NCBI GenBank assembly: GCA_964016875.1
Contig: OZ024720.1
Location: 41,631,106-41,695,105 of the forward strand
Source: Fallopia convolvulus
Lineage: Eukaryota; Streptophyta; Magnoliopsida; Caryophyllales; Polygonaceae
Direction: 5' to 3'
Length of the DNA stretch: 64,000 nucleotides
Positions 36,266 through 49,165 of this stretch are shown in pieces; the first letter of the stretch is position 1; every line of letters starts with the position of its first letter. A program made the translations under genes and the position numbers. The notes beneath the pieces are model-generated. The model searched no databases and was not told the DNA's origin. It saw nothing but the letters and a program-made list of their open reading frames with translations.

Positions 36266-38359
36266 CTTAAAAGAATATATTCTTGGAAAAGCGTGCTCGA
36301 ATTAAGTGATATTTGGATGTAAATGGGTAATTTTGACATGTCTTGAAAAACGTGTCTGGGTTATTTCGCTTGTAAGTAAGCTCGGATAAGTTTGTTTCTT
36401 AGTTTTTAAGCAATCCCGTTTCTTAGTGGAATAAAGATAGACTTGTAAAAGTTTTGTTCTTATCCGTTTTCATAGATATTCGTGCCATGTTATCTTATCT
36501 TCTAGATTTGTGTTCCAAGTATATCTTTCTCCCTCAATATTCGTGCTATATCTTCTAGATTTGTGTGCCATGATCATTATCTATTATACAAACTGAATTG
36601 AATTTGTCTTCTTCCATTTCTCCTGTATAAAGCCATGTCTTCCCTTCCATTTTTCGCCTCCCTCTCTTCCTCTCGTTGTCATGCTCCTTCATGACCTTCT
36701 TGCTTGTTGTTGGTTGCCCCTTCCATCGGAAGACAAGGGGTGTCTTTTTCCTCCTCTTTGGTGAGTTGTTCTTTCTTGTTGGATGGTGTGAGTTGTGGGT
36801 ATAGTAAGGAATTTTTTATGGATGAATTTATGGTGAATTTTGATGTTGGAAGATGGTGTAGAAAAGTGGATTGGTAAAGTGTAGTTCTAAGCTTAAAGGC
36901 GTGAGTTATAGACTCAATAAAGGGGTTGAGTTTTGGTGAACGTTCTTATTAGTTTTAATGTCTTTAGATGGGTTGTTTGCTAGTAACTTCGAGTAAGAGG
37001 TTGATTGTGGGTTCAAAGTTTATGTACATGTGAGTTGTTGGGTTAAATTATCAAAGGGTTAGAGAGACTTCGGGTTTTAAACCTTTATCGTATTCTTTTG
37101 AGTCTCAAACTTCATGTTATTTACAAGACCTTATATCATGGTTTAGGAAATCATTTCGACAAGTCCTTGTTCCATTCAAGAGTTTGAATTCCCAGTCAAG
37201 AGGTAAGTCGCCTAGACTTACTTAGTTATCAATTTTGATATGTGCTAGATGTGTAGATATGATGTGTAGAGCTGTATTTTGGGATTCATTCCTATTATTT
37301 TATATGTCTATTTGAAAGTAATTCGTTATTTTGGAAAATATAATAGATGAATATTATATTGTATTTTATTCGGATTTCTAAACATTGGCATCTAACCAAT
37401 ACGACTATGATTAGGGATAGTCGGGAAGGCGGAGACATCCCTAACTTAGTTGTATGTCAAGGAGGGCCCCTTCAAAATTATAATAAAATGGTTTGACGAG
37501 TGCTCCTGAAGAGGCTTGACTAGGGGTAAGAAGTTGAATGATGAGGGTGTGAGTGGTTCGGATAAAGGGTGGAGGCCGCCGTCCACTACCCCACTTAAGG
37601 CTGGAGGATGCCATGCTTGTTAGATAAATGATATTGCTGAATGAGAATTGGTGAGTTGTGTTTGAACTATTACTGAGGTGGAAAGCGATTGAGGTGATAC
37701 AAAAGTGAAATGATGTGCTAATATTATTACGTGTTGTATGAATATAATAATTATTATTACGTGTTTTATGACTATAATTATTATTATTACGTGCTATATG
37801 AATATAAGTTGTTGAGTGTGTTGTCTGCCTTCATGAATAATGTATATGAAATGCTATATTATTACTATCTTGGTTATAATTTATTAAATTGATTTTACTA
37901 CTACATGTGGTGTTTACTATTTAGTGCATATTCGAATTGGTAACTGACCCTTCGGGGACTTGTTTTTTTTAGTTTTAGGTAAAAACATGAGAATCAAGTT
38001 GGAACCTCGGCAAAATGATGGTACGAGTCGTTGGTAGCCGTGTCATTAGGGTTGGGTTTGGTTGGATGAAATGGTGGTTACTCATCTTTTATATTATGTA
38101 TAATGTTTGCTTTTGTTGAGGAAAGGATAGTATGAGGTCAATAAAGTGTTCACAAGTAGTATTGTAGTTTATGTTAATTGGGAATTCATGAATGTTTTCC
38201 ATACATTGATTTTATAAATATAGGTTGGATGTGTTCTTTGTATTTACTCGTCGTACTCGAGTTGTAAGATCCACATGAACTTGTTGTCATGTTAGCTCAT
38301 GTGGACCCATGTGTGGTCTACTACCGAGTAGTGCCCCGGTATAAAGTCGGGGTGTTACA
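36266..38359 (+). mobile_element. Island 2, LTR B of a Ty3/gypsy-type element (5' LTR, probably 5'-truncated)
   Basis: The right end GTCGGGGTGTTACA at 38359 is placed by the primer binding site that follows. A TATA-like TGTATAAAGCC at 36625-36635 followed by C/T-rich sequence (CTCCCTCTCTTCCTCTCG) marks a plausible U3/R transition. The left limit is uncertain: sequence directly after LTR A (CTTAAAAGAATATATTC) has no TG start, so the 5' end may have been lost where LTR A joins. No strong sequence match to LTR A was noticed, so I treat it as another family. Confidence 0.6.
37722..37810. repeat. 30-bp tandem repeat in LTR B (3 units)
   Basis: TTATTACGTGTTGTATGAAT and close variants recur at 37724, 37754 and 37784, an exact 30-bp spacing. 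A local minisatellite within the LTR. Confidence 0.7.
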
Positions 38360-38362
38360 AAT

Positions 38363-38374
38363 TGGTATCAGAGC
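38363..38374 (+). promoter_or_regulatory. Primer binding site for initiator methionine tRNA
   Basis: TGGTATCAGAGC lies three nucleotides after the LTR end TTACA. It is the standard complement of the 3' end of plant initiator tRNA-Met used to prime minus-strand synthesis in most plant LTR retrotransposons. It fixes the plus-strand orientation of LTR B. Confidence 0.9.
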
Positions 38375-38981
38375 CAAGTTCACAACAAGGGTACATGGAA
38401 CTGACCAACAAGTGCACTCGAGGTCCAACTTAAAATAAAAACCGGACAATGATTTTAATGTTTTCTAATGGGTAGCCATTTTACATGTATGTGGGTAAAT
38501 GACAAGCAACGACTTCGCCGCCATCAATCGAGTACCTCATGTAAAATAGTAAGTTAAGTTGCTAACTTTAGATAAAAGTAGATTATAATTGTAAGAGTGT
38601 TGTTTGGAGCTAGCTACACAGACTGGAGCTGAAACAGATAAAGATAGTAAAAGAGGAACCATGGTCAAGTCATGTTAGTGCCAAGTTGAGGTTAAAAGAG
38701 GGACACATGTTGGAGAACCACAAAATGTTCTTTTCGAGAAGAGTAATAAGTTGGTTATATGTTTTCTCATGAATATTTGGTATTGGTCTAATAGGTGATC
38801 AAGTGAATAAACCCAGTGTAAAAGGGTAAAAGAAGTTGTTAAAACAAGAGGGGTAAGGTAATTCTAGAGCGAATTCTTCTTAAGCACTTAAGATTCCAGA
38901 CAAATGGTGGTCATATTTTAGGAAATGAACTGAGGATGCAGAGTGGAGAATAGGAAGAGAAGTAGTTAAACTTCTTTGAAT
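38375..38981 (+). mobile_element. Truncated internal leader of the LTR B retrotransposon
   Basis: About 0.6 kb of purine-rich sequence downstream of the primer binding site, without a gag ORF. It is cut off where satellite resumes (TAAAACAACTGAACATTAAAG, monomer position about 92-100). The gag, pol and 3' LTR are absent from the window. Confidence 0.6.
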
Positions 38982-39540
38982 AAAACAACTGAACATTAAA
39001 GACATCTAGGCATAAGAATCAAGAATGAGGATAGTATCAAGTCAATAAGCACATTCTGCACTACAAAATCAAGACGTATCAAATAAAAGTATAAATTCGA
39101 ACCTAGAAATCGTATGCCACATTTAGGAGTGACATTTACATGAACATTTCATCGAACACTTGGCGTGCAATGTTAGATCACAAGTCATTTTAAAGGCAAA
39201 AGGAGAAAAAAATTGATTTTTAAACACATCTAGGCATAAGCATAAAGAATGAGGATAGTATCAAGCCAATAATCACATTATGCACTACAAAATCAAGACG
39301 TATTGAATAAAAACATAAATTCGAACCTAGAAACCGAATGCCACATTTAGGAGTGACATTTACATGGACATTTCATCAAACACTTGGCTTGCAATGTTAG
39401 ATCACAAGTCAATTTTAAGGGAAAAGGAGAAAAAACAAGTCATTATTAAAGACATCTAGGCATAAGCACAAGGAATGAGGATAGTATCAAGCCAATAAGC
39501 ACATTCTGCACTACAAAATCAAGACATTTCGAATAAAAGC

Positions 39541-41921
39541 ATAATCTCAACCCTAGAAATCGAATGCCACATTTAGGAGTGACATTTACATGGACATTTT
39601 ATCGAACATTTGGCGTGCAATGTTAGATCACCAGTCATTTTAAAGGCAAAAGGAGAAAAAAATTGATTTTTAAAGACATCTAGGCATAAGCATAAAGAAT
39701 GAGGATAGTACCAAGCCAATAATCACATTATGCACTACAAAATCAAGACGTATCGAATAAAAGCATAAATTCAAACCTAGAAACTGAATGCCACATTTAT
39801 GAGCGATATTTACATGGACATTTCATCAAACACTTGGCATGCAATGTTAGATGACAAGTCATTTTAAAGGCAAAAGGAGAAAAAACAAGTCATCATTAAA
39901 GACATCTAGGCATAAGCATAAGGAATGAGGATAGTATCAAGCCAATAAGCACATTCTGCACAACATAATCAAGACGTTTCGAATAAAAGCATGAACTCGA
40001 CCGTAGAAATCGAATGCCACATTTAGGAGTTACATTTACATGGACAATTCATCGAACATTTGGCGTGCAATGTTAGATCACAAGTCATTTTAAAGGCAAG
40101 AGAAGAAAAAACAAGTGAACTTGAAAGACATTTAGGCATAAGAATCAAGAATGAGGATAGTATAAAGCAAATAAGCACATTCTGCACTGCAAAATAAAGA
40201 CAAATCGAATAATAGCATAAATTCGAACTTAGAAACTAAATGTTGCATTTAGTAGTGACATTTATATGAACATCTCATCGAACATTTGGCGTGCAATGTT
40301 AGATCACAAGTCATTTTAATGGAAAAAGGAGAAAAAACAAGTGATCTTTAAAGACATCTAGGCATAAGCACAAAGAATGAGGATAGTATCAACCCAATAA
40401 GCACATTCTGCAATACAAAATCAAGACGTATCGAAAAAAAGCATAAATTCGAACCAAGAAACCGAATGCCACATTTAGGAGTGACATTTACATGGACATT
40501 TCATCGGACACTTGACGTGCAATGTTAGATCACAAGTCAATTTTAAGGGAAAAGGAGAAAAAAGAAGTGAACTTTAAAGACATCTAGGCATAAGAATCAA
40601 GAATGAGGATAGTATCAAGCAAATAAGCACATTTTGCACTATAAAATCAAGAACAATCGAATAATAGCATAAATTCGAATGTAGAAACTAAATGTAGCAT
40701 TTAGGAGTGTCATTTACATGGACATCTCATCGAACATTTGGCGTGCAACGTTAGATCACAAGTCATTTTAAAGGCAAAAGGAGAAAAATAAGTGATCTTT
40801 AAAGACATCTAGGCATAAGCACAAAGAATGAGGGTAGTATCAACCAATAAAGCACATTCTGAACTACAAAATCAAGAGGTATCGAATAAAAGCATAAATT
40901 CGAACCTAGAAACCGAATGCCACATTTCGGAGTAACATTTACATGGACATTTCAACAAACACTTGGCTTGCAATGTTAGATCACAAGTCATTTTAAAGGT
41001 AAAAGGAGAAAAAACAAGTCATCATTAAAAACATCTAGGCATAAGCACAAGGAATGAGGATAGTATCGAGCTAATAAGCACATTTTGCACTACAAAATCA
41101 AGACGTTTCGATTAAAAGCACAAACTCGAACCTAGAAACTAAATGTTGCATTTAGGAGTGACATTTACATGGACATCTCATCGAACACTTGGCGTGCAAT
41201 GTTAGATCACAAGTCATTTTAAAGGCAAAAGGAGAAAAAACAAATGATCTTTAAAGACATCTAGGCATAAGTACAAAGAATGAGGATCGTATCAAGCCAA
41301 TAAGCACATTCTGCACTAAAAAATCATCACGTAACGAATAAAAGCATAAATTCGAACCTAGAAACCGAATGCCACATTTAGGAGTGACATTTACATGGAC
41401 ATTTCATCGGACACTTGACGTGCAATGTTAGATCACAAGTCAATTTTAAGGGAAAAGGAGAAAAAACAAGTCATTATTAAAGACATCTAGGCATAAGCAC
41501 AAGGAATGAGGGTAGTATCAAGCCAATAAGCACATTCTGCACTACAAAATCAAGACATTTCGAATAAAAGCATAATCTCAACCCTAGAAATCGAATGCCA
41601 CATTTAGGAGTGACATTTACATGGACATTTCATCGAACATTTGGCGTGCAATGTTAGATCACCAGTCATTTTAAAGGCAAAAGGAGAAAAAAATTGATTT
41701 TTAAAGACATCTAGGCATAAGCATAAAGAATGAGGATAGTACCAAGCCAATAATCACATTATGCACTACAAAATCAAGACGTATCGAATAAAAGCATAAA
41801 TTCAAACCTAGAAACTGAATGCCACATTTATGAGCGATATTTACATGGACATTTCATCAAACACTTGGCATGCAATGTTAGATGACAAGTCATTTTAAAG
41901 GCAAAAGGAGAAAAAACAAGT
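39541..41921 (+). repeat. Satellite segment duplicated at 2,031 bp (9 monomers)
   Basis: The rare sequence ATAATCTCAACCCTAGAAAT occurs at 39541 and 41572. From there both copies run in parallel for about 350 bp, including the CACCAGTCATT, TAGTACCAAGCC and ATTTATGAGCGATATTTAC variants. The spacing equals nine monomers. Confidence 0.75.
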
Positions 41922-42494
41922 GATCTTTAAAGACATCTAGGCATAAGCACAAAGAATGAGGATAGTATCACCCCAATAAGCACATTCTGCAATACAAAAT
42001 CATCACGTAACGAATAAAAGCATAATTTCGAACCTAGAAACCGAATGCCACATTTACGAGTGACATTTACATGGACATTTCATCGGACACTTGGCGTGCA
42101 ATGTTGGATCACAAGTAATTTTAAGGGCAAAAGGAGAAAAAAAGTGATCTTTAAAGACATCTAGGCATAAGAATAGAGAATGAAGATAGTATCAAGCCAA
42201 TAATCACATTATGCACTACAAAATCAAGACGTATCGAATAAAAGCATAAATTCGAACCTAGAAACCGAATGCAACATTTAGGAGTGTCATTTACATGGAC
42301 ATCTCATCGAACATTTGGCGTGCAATGTTAGATCACAAGTCATTTTAAAGGCAAAAGGAGAAAAATAAGTGATCTTTAAAGACATCTAGGCATAAGCACA
42401 AAGAATGAGGATAGTATCAACCAATAAAGCACATTCTGAACTACAAAATCAAGAGGTATCGAATAAAAGCATAAATTCGAACCTAGAAACCGAA

Positions 42495-43726
42495 TGCCAC
42501 ATTTCGGAGTAACATTTACATGGACATTTCAACAAACACTTGGCTTGCAATGTTAGATCACAAGTCATTTTAAAGGTAAAAGGAGAAAAAGCAAGTCATC
42601 ATTAAAAACATCTAGGCATAAGCACAAGGAATGAGGATAGTATCGAGCTAATAAGCACATTTTGCACTACAAAATCAAGACGTTTCGATTAAAAGCACAA
42701 ACTCGAACCTAGAAACCGAATGCAACATTTAGGAGTGACATTTACATGAAAAAACAAGTGAACTTGAAAGACATCTAGGCATAAGAATCAAGAATGAGGA
42801 TAGTATCAAGCAAAAAAGAACATTCTTCAGTATAAAATCATGAACAATCGAAAAAAAAATATAAATTCGAACACAGAAACTAAATGCTGCATTTAGGAGT
42901 GACATATACATAGACATCTCATCGAACACTTGACGTGCAATGTTAGATCACAAGTCAATTTAGAGGCAAAAGGAGAAAAACCAAGTGATCTTTAAAGACA
43001 TCTAGGCATAAGCACAAAGAATGAGGATAATATCAACCAAATAAGCACATTCTGCACTACAAAATCAAGACGTATCGAATAAAAGCATAAATTCGAAACT
43101 AGAAACCGAATGCCACATTTCGGAGTAACATTTACATGGACATTTCAACAAACACTTGGCTTGCAATGTTAGATAACAAGTCATTTTAAAGGTAAAAGGA
43201 GAAAAAGCAAGTCATCATTAAAAACATCTAGGCATAAGCACAAGGAATGAGGATAGTATCGAGCTAATAAGCACATTCTGCACTACAAAATCAAGACGTT
43301 TCGATTAAAAGCACAAACTCGAACCTAGAAACCGAATGCAACATTTAGGAGTGACATTTACATGAAAAAACAAGTGAACTTGAAAGACATCTAGGCATAA
43401 GAATCAAGAATGAGGATAGTATAAAGCAAAAAAGAACATTCTTCAGTATAAAATCATGAACAATCGAAAAAAAAGTATAAATTCGAACATAGAAACTAAA
43501 TGCTTCATTTAGGAGTGACATATACATAGACATCTCATCGAACACTTGACGTGCAATGTTAGATCACAAGTCAATTTAGAGGCAAAAGGAGAAAAACCAA
43601 GTGATCTTTAAAGACATCTAGGCATAAGCACAAAGAATGAGGATAATATCAACCAAATAAGCACATTCTGCACTACAAAATCAAGACGTATCGAATAAAA
43701 GCATAAATTCGAAACTAGAAACCGAA
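42495..43726 (+). repeat. 616-bp compound unit repeated in tandem (42495-43110, 43111-43726)
   Basis: Each unit has a CACATTTCGGAGTAAC / CAACAAACACTTGGC monomer, a shortened monomer of about 162 bp (TTTACATGAAAAAACAAGTG, lacking roughly positions 26-90), and a full GACATATACATAGACATC monomer. Because both units share the same internal deletion, the deletion preceded the duplication. The leading monomer also occurs at 40918, about 1,577 bp (7 monomers) upstream. Confidence 0.75.
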
Positions 43727-45300
43727 TGCCACATTTAGGAGTGACATTGACATGGACATTTCATTGGACACTTGGCCTGCAATGTTAGATCACAAGTCAA
43801 TTTTAAGGGAAAAGGAGAAAAAGCAAGTGAACTTTAAAGACATCTAGGCATAAGAATCAAGAATGAGGATAGTATCAAGCAAATAAACACATTCTGCAAA
43901 ACAAAATCCAGAACAATCGAATAATAGCATAAATTCGAACTTAGAAACTAAATGCTGCATTTAGGAGTGACATTTACATGGACGTCTCTTCGAACACTTG
44001 GCGTGCAATGTTAGATCACAAGTCATTTTAAAGGCAAACGGAGAAAAAACAAGTGATCTTTAAAGACATCTAGGCATAAGTACAAAGAATGAGGATCGTA
44101 TCAAGCCAATAAGCACATTCTGCACTAAAAAATCATCACGTAACGAATAAAAGCATAATTTCGAACCTAGAAACCGAATGCCACATTTACGAGTGACATT
44201 TACATGGACATTTCATCGGACACTTGGCGTGCAATGTTAGATCACAAGTAATTTTAAGGGCAAAAGGAGAAAACAAGTGATCTTTAAAGACATCTAGGCA
44301 TAACCATAGAGAATGAAGATAGTATCAAGCCAATAATCACATTATGCACTACAAAATCAAGACGTATCGAATAAAAGCATAAATTCGAACCTAGAAACCG
44401 AATGCAACATTTAGGAGTGACATTTACATGGACATTTCATCAAACACTTGGCTTGCAATGTTAGATCACAAGTCATTTTAAAGGTAATAGGAGAAAAAAC
44501 AAGTCATCATTAAAGACATCTAGGCATAAGCACAAGGAATGTGCCAATATCAAGCCTATAAGCACATTCTGCACTACAAAATCAAGACGTTTCGAATAAA
44601 ATCTTAAACTCGAACCTAGAAATCGAATGCCACATTTTGCAGTGACATTTACATGGACATTTCATCGAACACTTAGCGTGTAATGTTAGATCAGAAGTCA
44701 TTTTAAAGGCAAAAGGAGAAAAAACAAGTGAACTTGAAAGACATCTAGGCATAAGAATAAAAAATTAGGATAGTATGAAGCAAATAAGCACATTCTACAC
44801 TACAAAATCAAGAGCAATAAAATAATAGCATAAATTCGAACTTAGAAACTAAATGTTGCATTTAGGAGTGACATTTACATGGACATCTTATCGAACATTT
44901 GGCGTGCAATGTTAGATCACAAGTCATTTTAAGGCAATAGGAGAAAAAACAAGTGATCTTTAAAGACATATAGGCATAAGCATAGAGAATGTGGATAGTA
45001 TCAACCCAATAAGCACATTCTGCTCTACAAAATGAAGACGTATCGAATAAAAGCATAAATTCGAACCTAGAAACCGAATTCCACATTTAGAAGTGACATT
45101 TACATGGATATCGCATCGAACACTTGGCGTGCAATGTTAGATCATAAGTCATTTTAAAGGCAAAAGGAGAAAAATCAAGTGATCTTTAAAGACATCTAGG
45201 CATAAGCACAAAGAATGAGGATAATATCAACCAAATAAGCACATTATGCACTATAAAATCAAGATGTATCGAATAAAAGCATAAATTCGAACCTAGAAAC

Positions 45301-48300
45301 ATCTCATTGAACACTTGACGTGCAATGTTAGATCACAAGTAACTTTAAAGGCAAAAGGAGAAAAAACAAGTTATCTTTAATGACATCTAGGCATAAGCAC
45401 AAAGAATGAGGACAATATCAAGCCAATAAGCACATTTTGCACTACAAAATCAAGACATTTCGAATAAAAGCATAAATTCGAACCTAGAAACTGAATGCCA
45501 CATTTACGAGTGACATTTACATCGACATTTCATCGAACACTTGGCGTGCAATGTTAGATCAAAAGTCATTTTAAAGGCAAAAGGAGAAAAAAATTGATCT
45601 TTAAAGACATCTAGGCATAAGCATAAAGAATGAGGATAGTATCAAGCTAATAAGCACATTATGCACTACAAAATCAAGATGTATCGAATAAAAGCATAAA
45701 TTCGAACCTAGAAACCAAATTGCACATTTAGGTTTGACATTTACATGGACATTTCATCAACACTTGGCTTGCTATGCTAGATCACAAGTCATTTTAAAGG
45801 TAAAAGGAGAAAAAACAAGTCATCAATAAAGACATCTATGCATAAGCACAAGGAATGAGGATAGTATCAAGCCAATAAGCACATACTACACTACAAAAAT
45901 AAGACGTTTCGAATAAAATCATAAACTCGAACCTAGAAATCGAATGCCACATTTATAAGTGATATTTACATGGACATTTCATCGAACACTAGGCATAGGA
46001 ATCAAGAATGAGGATAGTATCAATCAAATAAGCACATTCTGCACTACAAAATGAAGAACAATCGAATAATAGCATAAATTCGAAATTAGAAACTAAATGT
46101 TGCATTTAGGAGTGACATTTGCATGGACATCTCATCGAACATTTGGCGTGCCATGATAGATCACAAGTAATTTTAAGGCAGAAGGAGAAAAAACAAGTGA
46201 TCTTTAAAGACATCTAGGCATAAGCACAAAGAATGAGGATAGTATCAACCAAATAAGCACATTATGAACTACAAAATCAAGACGTATCGGATAAAAGCAT
46301 AAATTCGAACCTAGAAACTGAATGCCTTATTTAGGAGTAACATTTACATGGACATTTCACCGGACACTTGGCGTGCAATGTCAGATCACAAGTAAATTTT
46401 AAGGGAAAAGGAGAAAAAACAAGTGAACTTTAAAGACATCTAGGCATAGGAATCAAGAATGAGGATAGTATCAAACAAATAAGCACATTCTGCACTACAA
46501 AATCGAGAACAATCAAATAATAGCATAAATTCGAACTTAGAAACTAAATGCTGCATTTAGGAGTGACATTTACATGGACATCTCATCGACCACTTGGCGT
46601 GCAATGTTAGATCATAAGTCATTTTAAAGGAAAAAGGAGAAAAAACAACTGATCTTTAAAGACATCTAGGCATAAGCATAAAATACGAGTATAATATCAA
46701 CCCAATAAGCACATTCTACACTACAAAATCAAGAAGTGTCGAATAAAAATATAAATTCGAACTTAGAAACCGAATGCCACATTTAGGAGTGACATTTACA
46801 TAGACATTTCATCGGACACTTGGCGTGCAATGTTAGATCACAAGTCATTTTATAGGCAAAAGGAGAAAAAACAAGTCATCATTAAAGACATCTAGGCATT
46901 AGCACAAGGAATGAGGATAGTATCAAGCCAATAATCACTTCTACACTACAAAATCATCACGTAACGAATAAAAGCATAAATTCGAACCTAGAAACCGAAT
47001 GCCACATTTACGAGTGACATTTACATGGACATCTCATCGAACACTTGGCGTGCAATGTTAGATCACAAGTCATTTTAAAGGCAAAAGGAGAAAAAACAAG
47101 TGATCTTTAAAGACATCTGAAATAAGTACAAAGAATGAGGATCGTATCAAGCCAATAAGCACATTCTGCACTAAAAAATCATCACGTAACGAATAAAAGT
47201 ATAATTTCGAACCTAGAAACCGAATGCCACATTTACGAGTGACATTTACATGGACATTTCATCGGACACTTGGCGTGCAATGTTGGATCACAAGTAATTT
47301 TAAGGGCAAAAGGAGAAAAAAAGTGATCTTTAAAGACATCTAGGCATAAGCATAGAGAATGAAGATAGTATCAAGCCAATAATCACATTATGCACTACAA
47401 AATCAAGACGTATCGAATAAAAGCATAAATTCGAACCTAGAAACCGAATGCAACATTTAGGAGTGACATTTACATGGACATTTCATCAAACACTTGGCTT
47501 GCAATGTTAGATCACAAGTCATTTTAAAGGTAAAATGAGAAAACACAAGTCATCATTAAAGACATCTAGGCATTAGCACGAGGAATGATGATAGTATCAA
47601 GCCAATAAGCCCATTCTACACTACAAAATCAAGACGTTTTGAATAAAAGCATAAATTCGAACCTAGAAACCGAATGCCACATTTAGGAGTGACATTTACA
47701 TGGACATTGAATCGAACAATTGGCGTGCATTGTTCGATCACAAGTTTTTTTAAAGGCAAAATGAGGAAAACAAGTCATCATTAAAGACATCTAGGCATAC
47801 GCACAAAGAATAAGGATAGTATCAAGCCGATAAGCACATTTAGCACTACAAAATCAAGACGTTTCGAATAAAAGCATAAATTCGATCCTAGAAACCGAAT
47901 GCCACACTTGGCGTGCAATGTTAGATCACAAGTCATTTTAAAGGCAAAAGGAGAAAAACAAGTGATCTTTAAAGACATCTAGGTATAAGCACAAAGAATG
48001 AGGATACTATCAAGCCAATATGCTCATTCTGCACTACAAAATGAAGACGTATCGCATAAAAGCTTAAATTCGAACCTAGAAGTCGAACGCCACATTTAGG
48101 AGTGCCTTTTACATGGGCATTTTCATCGAACACTTGGCGTGCAATGTTATATCACAAATCACTTTAAAGACTAACAGAGAAAAAACATGTGAACTTTGAA
48201 AACATCTAGGCATACGAATAAAGAATGAGTATAGTATCAAGCAAATAAGCCCATTCTGGACTACAAAATCAAGAACAACCGAATAAAAGCATAAATTCGA

Positions 48301-49165
48301 ACCTAAAAACTAAATGCCGAATTTAAGAGTGACATTTACATGGACATTTAAACAAACTCTTTGCGTGTAATGTTAGATCACAAGTCATTTTAAAAGCAAA
48401 AGGAGAAAAACCAAGTGATCTTTAAAGACATCTAGGCATAAGCACAAAGAATGAGGATAATATCAACTAAATAAGCACATTATGCACTATAAAATCAAGA
48501 CGTATCGAATAAAAGCATAAATTCGAACCTAGAAACATCTCATTGAACACTTGACGTGCAATGTTAGATCACAAGTAACTTTAAAGGCAAAAGGAGAAAA
48601 AACAAGTGATCTTTAAAGACATCTAGGCATAAGCACAAAGAATGAGGACAATATCAAGCCAATAAGCACATTCTGCACTACAAAATCAAGACATTTCGAA
48701 TAAAAGCATAAATTCGAACCTAGAAACCGAATGCCACATTTACGAGTGACATTTACATGGACATTTCATCGAACACTTGGCGTGCAATGTTAGATCACAA
48801 GTCATTTTAAAGGCAAAAGGAGAAAAAAATTGATCTTTAAAGACATCTAGGCATAAGCATAATGAATGAGTATAGTATCAAGCTAATAAGCACATTATGC
48901 ACTACAAAATCAAGATGTATCGAATAAAAGCATAAATTCGAACCTAGAAACCGAATTCCACATTTAGGTTTGACATTTACATGGACATTTCATCAACACT
49001 TGGCTTGCAATGCTAGATCACAAGTCATTTTAAAGGTAAAAGGAGAAAAAACAAGTCATCAATAAAGACATCTAGGCATAAGCACAAGGAATGAAGATAG
49101 TATCAAGCCAATAAGCACATACTACACTACAAAAACAAGACGTTTCGAATAAAATCATAAACTCG
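45301..49165 (+). repeat. Satellite segment duplicated at 3,236 bp, marked by a deletion monomer
   Basis: The unusual junction CTAGAAACATCTCATTGAAC (a monomer lacking about 35 bp around positions 222-30) occurs at 45301 and 48537. Homology continues for about 600 bp in both (ATTTACGAGTG, AAAATTGATC, ATTTAGGTTTGAC, CATCAACACTTGG, CATACTACACTAC). The spacing is not a whole number of monomers, since shortened units lie between. Confidence 0.7.

Noticed and set aside
34397..36270. Several 60-85-codon ORFs on both strands inside LTR A
   Set aside because: Non-coding LTR sequence; the homologous part of island 1 does not preserve these frames.
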